From assembly GCA_020722305.1 (NCBI GenBank), contig DYLB01000037.1:1-14638 (forward strand): a stretch of 14,638 bases of DNA, read 5' to 3'. The stretch is from Anaerolinea thermophila. GTDB taxonomy: Bacteria > Chloroflexota > Anaerolineae > Anaerolineales > Villigracilaceae. Both the position numbers and the translations under genes were made by a program. Under the pieces are notes generated by a model that ran no database searches, was not told the origin of the DNA, and saw nothing but the letters and a program-made list of their open reading frames with translations. Below are positions 7,018 to 12,727 of this stretch, in pieces. Numbering within the stretch: position 1 is the first letter of the stretch; every line of letters starts with the position of its first letter.

Positions 7018-7278
7018 GTGATCCCCATACTCATAACCATCATCAGAACTGTTTCTCAATTCCTGATCCTGCTCGTTATCGTTTCGTCTGTTTTGTCGTT
7101 CTTTATGTCGCCATACCATCCCGTGAAGCAGGCGCTCGACCGGATCGTCGAACCCATGCTGGCGCCCATCCGCCGGGTCGTGCCGTTGATTGGGATGCTC
7201 GATTTCAGTCCGCTCATCTTGATTATCCTGCTAGATTTGGTTTCAAGGGCCTTGATTGCCTTCCTGGTTTCACTATAA
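7018..7278 (+). CDS. yggT: YggT/YlmG family membrane protein
   Basis: An 86-residue integral membrane protein of the YggT family. Two hydrophobic segments (residues 5-30 and 62-84) flank the family core, which reads SPYHPVKQALDRIVEP...APIRRVVP. Members are linked by gene neighbourhood to cell division in Gram-positives and by experiment to membrane organisation in plastids; the molecular role is unclear. The GTG start is supported by GGAGG at 7005-7009, eight bases upstream. It stands between yggS and a DUF167 gene, an arrangement also seen in E. coli (yggS-yggT-yggU). Confidence 0.9.
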   Translation: MIPILITIIRTVSQFLILLVIVSSVLSFFMSPYHPVKQALDRIVEPMLAPIRRVVPLIGMLDFSPLILIILLDLVSRALIAFLVSL

Positions 7279-7290
7279 AAAGGTGGTGAC

Positions 7291-7608
7291 ATGAGCGCTC
7301 GCGAGTTCCGTTTACACAATGGACAAAAAGGTTCGGCCCTGGCTGTTCGGGTGACGCCGCGGGCCAGCCGGAACCAGGTGGTCGGCGTGATCAACGATGG
7401 GACGATCAAAGTCCACCTGGTCTCGTCGGCTAATGAATCCGAAATAAACGCCTCCTTGATGGCTTACCTGGCGGAGATCCTGGGCGTGTCGAAGTCCCGC
7501 CTCGAGATCGTGGCGGGCGAGAACGGGCGCGACAAGCTGATCTCGGTGCTCGACATGGATACCCACAGCGTCCACAGGAAGATCATCGAGGCGATGGGCA
7601 AGGAGTAG
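7291..7608 (+). CDS. yggU: DUF167 (YggU) family protein
   Basis: A small soluble protein (105 aa) of the DUF167/YggU family. Recognisable parts are the strand LAVRVTPRASRNQVVGV near the N-terminus, then the block IKVHLVSSANESEINASLMAYLAEILGVSKSRLEIVAGENGRDKLISV, which matches the family pattern (I.VrltApP..GkAN..li..La..lgv..s.v.i..G...R.K.v.i). The usual small-residue/Pro-rich stretch before the helix is replaced by SSANESEIN, but the fold-determining positions look intact. The function is unknown. AGGTGG lies four to five bases before the ATG. This is the last gene of the seven-gene run, and a terminator follows within 30 bases. Confidence 0.85.
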   Translation: MSAREFRLHNGQKGSALAVRVTPRASRNQVVGVINDGTIKVHLVSSANESEINASLMAYLAEILGVSKSRLEIVAGENGRDKLISVLDMDTHSVHRKIIEAMGKE

Positions 7609-7636
7609 ACTCCCAACGCGATAGTCAAAAATTACC

Positions 7637-7673
7637 GGCTGCAGGATCAATGCCTGCGGCCTTTTCGTTTTTT
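7637..7673 (+). terminator. Intrinsic terminator after the seven-gene run
   Basis: A 9-bp stem GGCTGCAGG (7637-7645) pairs with CCTGCGGCC (7653-7661), with one G-T wobble and a 7-base loop, followed by TTTTCGTTTTTT (7662-7673). On the - strand a run of five T follows the same stem after a few bases, so it may also stop the convergent transglycosylase transcript. Confidence 0.85.
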
Positions 7674-7674
7674 A

Positions 7675-7701
7675 GCCTCGTGACACATGTCACTGCGAGG
7701 C
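7675..7701. repeat. Short inverted repeat sharing the GTCAyTGCGAG motif
   Basis: GCCTCG-TGACA (7675-7685) and TGTCA...CGAGGC (7688-7701) form a dyad interrupted by CTG on one arm. Its right arm, GTCACTGCGAG, resembles the terminal GTCATTGCGAG of the 127-bp element at 11560-11686, suggesting a remnant or solo end of the same family. Confidence 0.55.
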
Positions 7702-7706
7702 GTGAT

Positions 7707-7764
7707 GTGGTGCGGAATGGCATTCCGCATACCCGTAATCTGGCGGGATTCCATCCCGCCCCAC
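7707..7764. repeat. Twin-hairpin palindromic element B (REPIN-like)
   Basis: A 58-base element bounded by GTGG (7707-7710) and CCAC (7761-7764). It contains two perfect hairpins: TGCGGAATGGCATTCCGCA (7711-7729, nine pairs around one base) and GGCGGGATTCCATCCCGCC (7742-7760, eight pairs with a 3-base loop), separated by 12 bases. The second hairpin has the same 8+3+8 design and the same GGCGGG/CCCGCC arms as the first hairpin of the element at 12655-12708, so the two are related. Confidence 0.8.
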
Positions 7765-7806
7765 GAAACCATCACTTACACTGAACCACTACCCGCCTTT
7801 GGTTGC

Positions 7807-7841
7807 GGAATGCTTGCCCTGAGCAAAGCCGAAGGGAATGC
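7807..7841. repeat. CCCTGAGC..GAAGGG module between GGAATGC direct repeats
   Basis: A 20-base imperfect dyad CCCTGAGCAAAGCCGAAGGG (7817-7836) lies inside the direct repeats GGAATGC at 7807-7813 and 7835-7841. The outer bases GCGG and CCGC also pair, so the whole can fold. Similar CCCTGAGC...GAAGGG modules are common intergenic repeats in many bacteria (recalled, not searched). A sister module, CCCCGAGCGGAGCGAGGGG, lies at 11571-11589. It ends about 20 bases before the transglycosylase stop codon. Confidence 0.6.
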
Positions 7842-7862
7842 CGCGCTACGAGCTTTGTCGGT

Positions 7863-10274
7863 TCAATTGAGCGGGTTATACAGGCTGCAATAAATGTTGT
7901 AGATCTCGTAAATGCCCCGGATGTAGTTGCGGGTCTCGGCGAAGCGCACCACTTCCACGAACAGGTCAGGGTCGCCGCCCGCCAGCTCGTTCCAGACGGC
8001 CGCGTTGCCGGGACCGGCATTGTACCCGGCCAGGACGGCGTATTTGTCGCCGCCGGTAAACGTCCCGACCCGGGAGAGGTAGTTCGCGCCGAAATTGATG
8101 CTGATGACCGGGCGGTACAGGTCTTCAGGCCGGAAGTCCGAGATGCCGAGGTTGGTCGCAATCGAGGAGCCGGTGGCGGGGATGATCTGCATCAGGCCCC
8201 GGGCGTCGGCGGTGGACTGGACGAATCCCTCGAACAGGCTCTCCTGGCGGATGACGCTGAACAGGAAGAGCGGGTGGAGGTTGTTGAGCGCCGCCGCCGG
8301 TTCGACCAGGTCGGCGTAATAGGCCCCGAAACGGATGTGGTTGAAATAGGCCGGCGCGCCGAGCGTGGCGGCGTCGTCCATCCCGGCCAGGGTCAGCACC
8401 TGGCGGGCGGCGAAGATGGCGCTGCGATACAGGCCAAGATCGTGCAGATAACCGGCGAGGCGGAAGCTGTTGGCGGCGTCGTCGCTGACGGCTTCGCGCA
8501 GGCTCTCGAACTCGGCCCGGGCCTGCTCCTTCAGCCCCAACTCCCAGTATTCGGTGCCGCGCTGCAAGCGTGGATCGTCCAGCAGCGGGCCGGGACCGGC
8601 GAGGTCGGTCTCCGGCGGCAGGCCAAACTTGACCCGCACCCAGGTGGCCGCTTCGGCCCGCTCGGCTTCGAGGTCGAAGGCTAGGTCGTAGGCCGAGGGG
8701 GGCGCGAAGGGGCCGCGTCCCAGCATCAGGTCGAGGGCGCGTTCGCTGTAGTAACCGGTCGGGTCGAGCCTGGCGGCCTGCTGCCAGGCGATGATCGCCG
8801 CGGATTTTTCCCCCTGTTCGGCTTTGATCTTGCCCACCCAGAGGAACGCCCGCGCCCGGTCGGACGGGTCACTGGTCAATTCCAGGCTGCGCTGGATGTG
8901 CGACAGCGCTTCAGGGAGGTTCCCCAGCCGGTAGTAGGCGATCCCGGTCTGGAATCCGGCTTCGGCGCTCCAGGCGCTGGCCGGGTATTCGTTCACCACG
9001 CGCTGCCAGGCGGCGATGGCCTCATCGAGGCGGTTGGCGCGCTCGAACATGCGGCCGGCAGAATAAAGCATCTCCGGCGCGTCGGTGTGGGCCGAGACAA
9101 GCGCCACAAAATCCAGCAGGGTTTCGGCGGCTTTATCGGGCTGGTCGAGGTAAGCCCATTCAGTGAAGGCTTTTTCGTTCCAGGCGTCCAGCCAATAACG
9201 GTTGTCGGGATGGCCCTCGATCAGGCGGCCCCACTCAGCGGCGGCCTCCTCGTGGTTGCCGAGTGCGCGCAGGGTCAGGGCGCGGTAATGACGGGCGGTC
9301 CCGTCCGGCGGGCTGGCGCGGGAGAGATAGCGGTCGAGGGCGGCCAGGGCCGCGCCATACTGCCCGGCGTAGTAGTCCACGATACCGCGGTTGAAATCGT
9401 CCACCGGCACGCCCGCGTCGACAAGTTCGACCAGCGAAAGGTAAGCGTAATACGAGAGGGGGTAGTTCTCAACCGCGTGCAGGTAACGCTGGTAGGCCTC
9501 GTCGGTGCGGCCGAGGACCACCAGGGCCTTGCCGGACAAATAATCGAGCTGGGCCTTGAGGAAATCGTTGCCAGACTGGGCGAAAAGCGCCTCGTATTTG
9601 ACCAAGGCGGTCTCCTGGTCGCCGCCGTCGGCGGTGGCATTGGCGATCTTGACCCCCAGCAGGGAGGCGTCCGAGAGGCGGGCGGACTGGAGCGAGAGGT
9701 TGTAGGCTTCGAGCGCGCCGCCGTAATCCCCGGCGTTGTAGAGGGCATCTCCCTGGGCTTCGTAAGCATAGGCGTCAATGTAGCCAGGGCGTTTCTGGAC
9801 GTACATTCCGTAGGCTTCGGCGGCCTCCCGGAAACGGTCCAATTCGTAATAGGTTTCGCCGAGCAGGAAGAACCCGTAAGCCCCGTGGCGTGTATCGGGA
9901 TACGCGGCGGTCAGCTCACGTAATTGGGTCAGCGCACCGGCATAGTTCCCAGTTTCGTAGTCAATCCGGCTCAAGCCCCATAAGGCGGCCGCCCTCAATT
10001 GCGGATCGGTCGAGTCATTCAGCGCGTTGCGGTATTCACGCCGGGCGAGATCGTAATCTCCGTAGAACAGCGCTCTATCCCCGGCGGCCACGCGCACCAC
10101 TGGCGTGGGCGTGGGGCGGGGCGTGGAGGTGGGCGCCGCGGTGGACATGAGCGTTGCGGTGGCGGTGAATGTGGGACCGGGAACGGCAGTCGAACCGGGC
10201 GGGACGGCCGGCTGGGTCCCGCAGGCGGCCAGGGTGAAGCCCAGCCAGGCCAGGAGGAGCTTTTGTCGAGTCAT
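7863..10274 (-). CDS. TPR-rich lytic transglycosylase lipoprotein (SLT domain)
   Basis: A large cell-wall lytic transglycosylase (803 aa) that would cleave the glycan backbone of peptidoglycan outside the membrane. The N-terminus MTRQKLLLAWLGFTLAAC is a lipoprotein signal with lipobox LAAC and lipidated Cys18, which fixes the start. A Thr/Pro-rich linker (about 21-60) follows, then a long alpha-helical region with many TPR-like repeats (about 60-640), and the C-terminal SLT domain (about 665-800). The catalytic glutamate is Glu678 in VIRQES; GLMQIIPATG, AGYNAGPGN and FAETRNYI are the other family blocks. The architecture resembles Slt70. It is transcribed alone and converges on the yggU operon; its promoter lies eight bases from the ATG. 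It could work with the L,D-transpeptidase in wall remodelling, but they are not co-transcribed. Confidence 0.93.
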   Translation of the reverse strand: MTRQKLLLAWLGFTLAACGTQPAVPPGSTAVPGPTFTATATLMSTAAPTSTPRPTPTPVVRVAAGDRALFYGDYDLARREYRNALNDSTDPQLRAAALWGLSRIDYETGNYAGALTQLRELTAAYPDTRHGAYGFFLLGETYYELDRFREAAEAYGMYVQKRPGYIDAYAYEAQGDALYNAGDYGGALEAYNLSLQSARLSDASLLGVKIANATADGGDQETALVKYEALFAQSGNDFLKAQLDYLSGKALVVLGRTDEAYQRYLHAVENYPLSYYAYLSLVELVDAGVPVDDFNRGIVDYYAGQYGAALAALDRYLSRASPPDGTARHYRALTLRALGNHEEAAAEWGRLIEGHPDNRYWLDAWNEKAFTEWAYLDQPDKAAETLLDFVALVSAHTDAPEMLYSAGRMFERANRLDEAIAAWQRVVNEYPASAWSAEAGFQTGIAYYRLGNLPEALSHIQRSLELTSDPSDRARAFLWVGKIKAEQGEKSAAIIAWQQAARLDPTGYYSERALDLMLGRGPFAPPSAYDLAFDLEAERAEAATWVRVKFGLPPETDLAGPGPLLDDPRLQRGTEYWELGLKEQARAEFESLREAVSDDAANSFRLAGYLHDLGLYRSAIFAARQVLTLAGMDDAATLGAPAYFNHIRFGAYYADLVEPAAALNNLHPLFLFSVIRQESLFEGFVQSTADARGLMQIIPATGSSIATNLGISDFRPEDLYRPVISINFGANYLSRVGTFTGGDKYAVLAGYNAGPGNAAVWNELAGGDPDLFVEVVRFAETRNYIRGIYEIYNIYCSLYNPLN

Positions 10275-10282
10275 AGGGCAAT

Positions 10283-10311
10283 CTTATACTGTCTAAGGGT
10301 GAGGGTGTCAA
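10283..10311 (-). promoter_or_regulatory. Strong promoter giving a near-leaderless mRNA
   Basis: On the - strand TTGACA (10311-10306) and TATAAG (10288-10283) are separated by 17 bases, a 6/6 and 5/6 match. Only eight bases lie between the -10 box and the ATG at 10274, so transcription should start at or within a base or two of the start codon. No ribosome site can fit in such a leader. Confidence 0.75.
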
Positions 10312-10358
10312 TACCGCCAGAAGCACAAGCAAACTTCGGAAGTCAAGTTCAAGCCACT

Positions 10359-10387
10359 TTGACAATCCCCCTCTCCCGTGTTAAACT
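10359..10387 (+). promoter_or_regulatory. Promoter of mtnA (TTGACA-17-TAAACT, extended -10)
   Basis: TTGACA at 10359-10364, a 17-base pyrimidine-rich spacer, TG at 10379-10380 as an extended -10, and TAAACT at 10382-10387. The expected transcript start near 10394 leaves a leader of about 34 bases before the mtnA ATG. The 29-base promoter is identical at 24 positions to the one upstream of adoK (11474-11502). Confidence 0.7.
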
Positions 10388-10427
10388 GCCCAAACCAACA
10401 TCTAAATTCTCTACCAATCGAGCCACT

Positions 10428-11471
10428 ATGCGAACTGTCTTCTGGGATTACGAAACCAACGAACTCAAGATGATAGACCAACGCCTGCTGCCGGGCGTAT
10501 TCGAGGTCGTTTCCTACCATGACCACCGCTCCGTCGCCAAAGCGATCACGGACATGGTCGTGCGCGGCGCGCCGGCCATCGGCGCGGCAGCCGGGTTCGG
10601 GATGGCGCTGGCCGCCCTCGAATCCAGGGCGGATAACATCCCGGCACTCCTCTCGGACCTGCGGTCTGCCGCGCGCACCTTGAAATCCGCCCGGCCGACG
10701 GCGGTCAACCTGGCCTGGGCCTTGAGCCGCGTCATGGATTCGGTGGCCGGCTTCGACGGCTCCGTCAGTAATCTGCGCGCCGCGGTGTTGGAGCAGGCCC
10801 AGCGCATCGCCGACGACGATGTCATCGTCAACCGGCGCATAGCCGGACACGGCGCGACTCTGATCAACGACGGCGACACGGTCATCCATCACTGCAACAC
10901 TGGCGCTCTCGCCACCGTGGACTGGGGCACCGCCCTGGGTGTGATCCGCATGGCCCACGAGCAGGGCAAACGCGTCCACGTGCTGGTGGATGAGACCCGT
11001 CCGCGCCTGCAAGGAGCGCGGCTGACGGCCTGGGAACTGGAACAGTACGGCATCCCCTACGAGATCATCTCGGACAACATGGCCGGTCACTTCCTGAAAA
11101 CCGGGCAGGCCCAGAAGTGCTTCGTCGGCTCCGACCGCACGGCCGCCAACGGCGACGTGGCCAACAAGGTCGGCACCTACATGCTGGCCCTGGCCGCCTA
11201 CGACAACGGCGTCCCGTTCTATCCGGTCGTGCCTACCTCGACGATTGACCTATCCCTGGCGCACGGCGGCTTGATCCCCATCGAGGAGCGCGATCCCGGC
11301 GAGGTGCTGGGCTTGCAGTTCAACGGCGAACAGGTCGCGCCGAAGAACGCCCGGGCGCGCAACATCGCCTTCGACGTCACCCCCGCCCGGCTTGTGACCG
11401 CCATCGTCACCGAAAATGGAATCGTCTACCCGCCGTTCGAAACAAACTTGAAGCAGGTTGTCAAAAATTGA
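10428..11471 (+). CDS. mtnA: S-methyl-5-thioribose-1-phosphate isomerase
   Basis: MtnA (347 aa, standard length), of the eIF-2B alpha/beta/delta fold, converts methylthioribose-1-phosphate to methylthioribulose-1-phosphate in the methionine salvage pathway, in the cytoplasm. Visible motifs are VVRGAPAIGAAA (residues 44-55), HHCNTGALAT with the catalytic Cys156, VLVDETRPRLQGARLTAWEL, and VGSDRTAANGDVANKVGTY with the catalytic Asp236. The start is ATG at 10428, giving MRTVFWDYE, the normal N-terminus; the open frame extends upstream to 9999 but that part runs antisense to the transglycosylase and through its promoter. The ribosome site is weak. It is followed by a promoter, a hairpin and a MITE-like repeat, then adoK and ahcY; all three genes deal with products of S-adenosylmethionine use. 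Confidence 0.95.
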   Translation: MRTVFWDYETNELKMIDQRLLPGVFEVVSYHDHRSVAKAITDMVVRGAPAIGAAAGFGMALAALESRADNIPALLSDLRSAARTLKSARPTAVNLAWALSRVMDSVAGFDGSVSNLRAAVLEQAQRIADDDVIVNRRIAGHGATLINDGDTVIHHCNTGALATVDWGTALGVIRMAHEQGKRVHVLVDETRPRLQGARLTAWELEQYGIPYEIISDNMAGHFLKTGQAQKCFVGSDRTAANGDVANKVGTYMLALAAYDNGVPFYPVVPTSTIDLSLAHGGLIPIEERDPGEVLGLQFNGEQVAPKNARARNIAFDVTPARLVTAIVTENGIVYPPFETNLKQVVKN

Positions 11472-11473
11472 TT

Positions 11474-11502
11474 TTGACAATCCATCCATCCCATGTTAAA
11501 CT
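11474..11502 (+). promoter_or_regulatory. Promoter of adoK (TTGACA-17-TAAACT), twin of the mtnA promoter
   Basis: TTGACA at 11474-11479 begins three bases after the mtnA stop. A 17-base spacer, TG at 11494-11495 and TAAACT at 11497-11502 follow. The predicted transcript start is near 11509, about 190 bases before the adoK ATG. It is very similar to the mtnA promoter, differing mainly in the middle of the spacer. Confidence 0.65.
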
Positions 11503-11518
11503 ACGCCCGCTCACATTG

Positions 11519-11544
11519 GCGCTCTCCTGCGAGAGCGCATTTTT
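11519..11544 (+). terminator. Hairpin plus T-run: mtnA terminator or adoK leader attenuator
   Basis: A perfect 8-bp stem GCGCTCTC (11519-11526) / GAGAGCGC (11531-11538) with loop CTGC is followed by ATTTTTC. It is a normal-looking intrinsic terminator for mtnA, but it lies downstream of the adoK promoter, about ten bases after its predicted start, so adoK transcripts must pass through it. Confidence 0.75.
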
Positions 11545-11559
11545 CTGCGAGTGAATGGT

Positions 11560-11686
11560 GTCATTGCGAGCCCCGAGCGGAGCGAGGGGCGAAGCAATCT
11601 GCCATCGAGAATGAAATCTCATCGAACAATTCCGACTACCGAACAGGGGATTGCTTCGTCGAGCAAAACACTCTCCCCGCAATGAC
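11560..11686. repeat. 127-bp MITE-like inverted repeat
   Basis: Terminal inverted repeats GTCATTGCG (11560-11568) and CGCAATGAC (11678-11686) are perfect over 9 bp. An inner pair CGAAGCAATC (11590-11599) and GATTGCTTCG (11649-11658) is perfect over 10 bp. The left arm also holds the dyad CCCCGAGCGGAGCGAGGGG (11571-11589). There is no coding capacity. The GTCATTGCGAG...GAAGCAATC pattern recalls a non-autonomous repeat found in many unrelated bacteria (from memory). No obvious target-site duplication is seen at the ends. Confidence 0.8.
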
Positions 11687-11688
11687 GC

Positions 11689-11692
11689 GAGG
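11689..11692 (+). promoter_or_regulatory. Ribosome-binding site of adoK, abutting the MITE-like repeat
   Basis: GAGG lies six bases before the ATG at 11699 and only two bases beyond the right end of the 127-bp repeat. The leader folded by the repeat therefore ends at the ribosome site, so its structure could influence adoK translation. Confidence 0.5.
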
Positions 11693-11698
11693 TTATAA

Positions 11699-12658
11699 AT
11701 GGACATTCTTCTCACCGGCTCCGTCGCCTACGATTACCTGATGACCTTCCCCGGCCTGTTCAAGGAACAGATCCTGCCGGAGCGCCTGGCCTCCATCAGC
11801 CTGTCGTTCCTGGTCGAATCCATGACCCGCCAGCGGGGCGGGATCGCCCCCAACATTGCCTACACGATGGCGCTTCTCGGCGTGAAACCGCGCATCATGG
11901 CGACCGTGGGCGAGGACTTCGAAGAATACCGCGCCTGGCTCGAATCCAAAGGCGTGGACACCGAATTGATGCAGGTCATCCCCGGCCTGTTCACGGCCTC
12001 CTTCTTCGCCACCACCGACCAGGCCTCGGCCCAGATCGCTTCGTTCTATCCGGGGGCGATGGCCCACTCGGCCGTCCAATCCATCAAAGCTTTGGATAAG
12101 AAGCCCGATTTAGTCATCGTCTCCCCCAGCGCGCCGGATGCGATGATGAAATTCCCGGCGGAATGCCGCGACCTGGACATCCCCTACTTGTACGACCCCA
12201 GCCAGCAGGTCCTGCGCCTGGAAGGGGAGGAACTGGCCCGCGACATGGAAGGGGCGCAGTTCCTTTTCTGCAACGACTACGAGTTCGGGCTGATCTCCAA
12301 AAAAACCGGTTGGAGCCTGGACCAGGTGCTGGAGCACGTCAAAATCCTGGTGATTACGCGAGGCAAGGACGGGGCCGACCTGTACGCGGGGGCCGACACC
12401 GTCCACATCCCGACCGTCCCTGAAAACGAGATCGTGGACCCCACCGGCGTGGGCGACGCCTTTCGCGGCGGGTTCCTGGCCGGGTACGCGCGCGGTTTCG
12501 ATTGGAAGTTGTGCGGCGAAATTGGTTCGCTAGCCGCGGTCTATTGCCTGGAGCAGAACGGCACGCAGAACCATTTTTACACCCGCGAAGAATTCGTCAA
12601 CCGCTTCCGCCAGCATTTCGATGATGGGGGTAAGCTGGACGCATTATTGAAATCGTAG
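11699..12658 (+). CDS. adoK: Adenosine kinase, mycobacterial AdoK type (PfkB family)
   Basis: A ribokinase-fold sugar/nucleoside kinase (319 aa) that should phosphorylate adenosine to AMP. Beyond the general PfkB features it closely follows the actinobacterial AdoK pattern: GSVAYDYLMTFPG, SISLSFLVES, RGGIAPNIAY, AQIASFYPGAM, DPSQQVLRLEGEEL, NDYEFGLISKKTGWS. The PfkB signature is DPTGVGDAFRGGF with catalytic Asp253. It stands directly upstream of adenosylhomocysteinase, whose reversible reaction is pulled forward by removing adenosine, a strong context argument for adenosine as substrate. The stop codon TAG (12656-12658) is part of the GTAG end of a palindromic repeat, so the last residues may have been altered by that insertion. 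The 5' leader is long and holds a hairpin and a MITE-like element. A general carbohydrate kinase is the alternative call. Confidence 0.9.
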   Translation: MDILLTGSVAYDYLMTFPGLFKEQILPERLASISLSFLVESMTRQRGGIAPNIAYTMALLGVKPRIMATVGEDFEEYRAWLESKGVDTELMQVIPGLFTASFFATTDQASAQIASFYPGAMAHSAVQSIKALDKKPDLVIVSPSAPDAMMKFPAECRDLDIPYLYDPSQQVLRLEGEELARDMEGAQFLFCNDYEFGLISKKTGWSLDQVLEHVKILVITRGKDGADLYAGADTVHIPTVPENEIVDPTGVGDAFRGGFLAGYARGFDWKLCGEIGSLAAVYCLEQNGTQNHFYTREEFVNRFRQHFDDGGKLDALLKS

Positions 12659-12708
12659 GGCGGGTTATCAACCCGCCGATCCATTGGCGGGATAAAACCC
12701 CGCCCTAC
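12655..12708. repeat. Twin-hairpin palindromic element C (REPIN-like), contains adoK stop
   Basis: A 54-base element: GTAG (12655-12658), hairpin GGCGGGTTATCAACCCGCC (12659-12677), an 8-base spacer, hairpin GGCGGGATAAAACCCCGCC (12686-12704), and CTAC (12705-12708). The ends also pair over ten bases (GTAGGGCGGG with CCCGCCCTAC), so it can switch between one long stem and two hairpins. GTAG at the foot of the hairpin is the tetranucleotide recognised by REP-associated Y1 transposases in enterobacteria. It lies within the likely adoK-ahcY transcript. Confidence 0.85.
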
Positions 12709-12727
12709 AAATCCGAAGGAGAATTAA

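Noticed and set aside
7687..7893. Small + strand open frame (68 codons) across the convergent gap
   Set aside because: Made almost wholly of palindromic repeats, then runs antisense into the transglycosylase 3' end.
7803..8684. Long + strand open frame (293 codons) opposite the lytic transglycosylase
   Set aside because: It runs antisense to a clearly coding SLT/TPR protein, has no recognisable domain, and its start lies in repeat DNA. Long antisense frames are expected in GC-rich genes.
9999..10427. Upstream extension of mtnA to an ATG at 9999
   Set aside because: The added 143 codons run antisense to the transglycosylase and through two promoters. The family N-terminus begins at the ATG at 10428.
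11493..11741. Small + strand open frame (82 codons) across the adoK leader
   Set aside because: It translates the MITE-like repeat and runs into adoK in another frame; no ribosome site or homology.
12659..12727. SAH riboswitch upstream of ahcY
   Set aside because: The gap is almost filled by the REPIN-like element; the conserved SAH riboswitch core was not seen.
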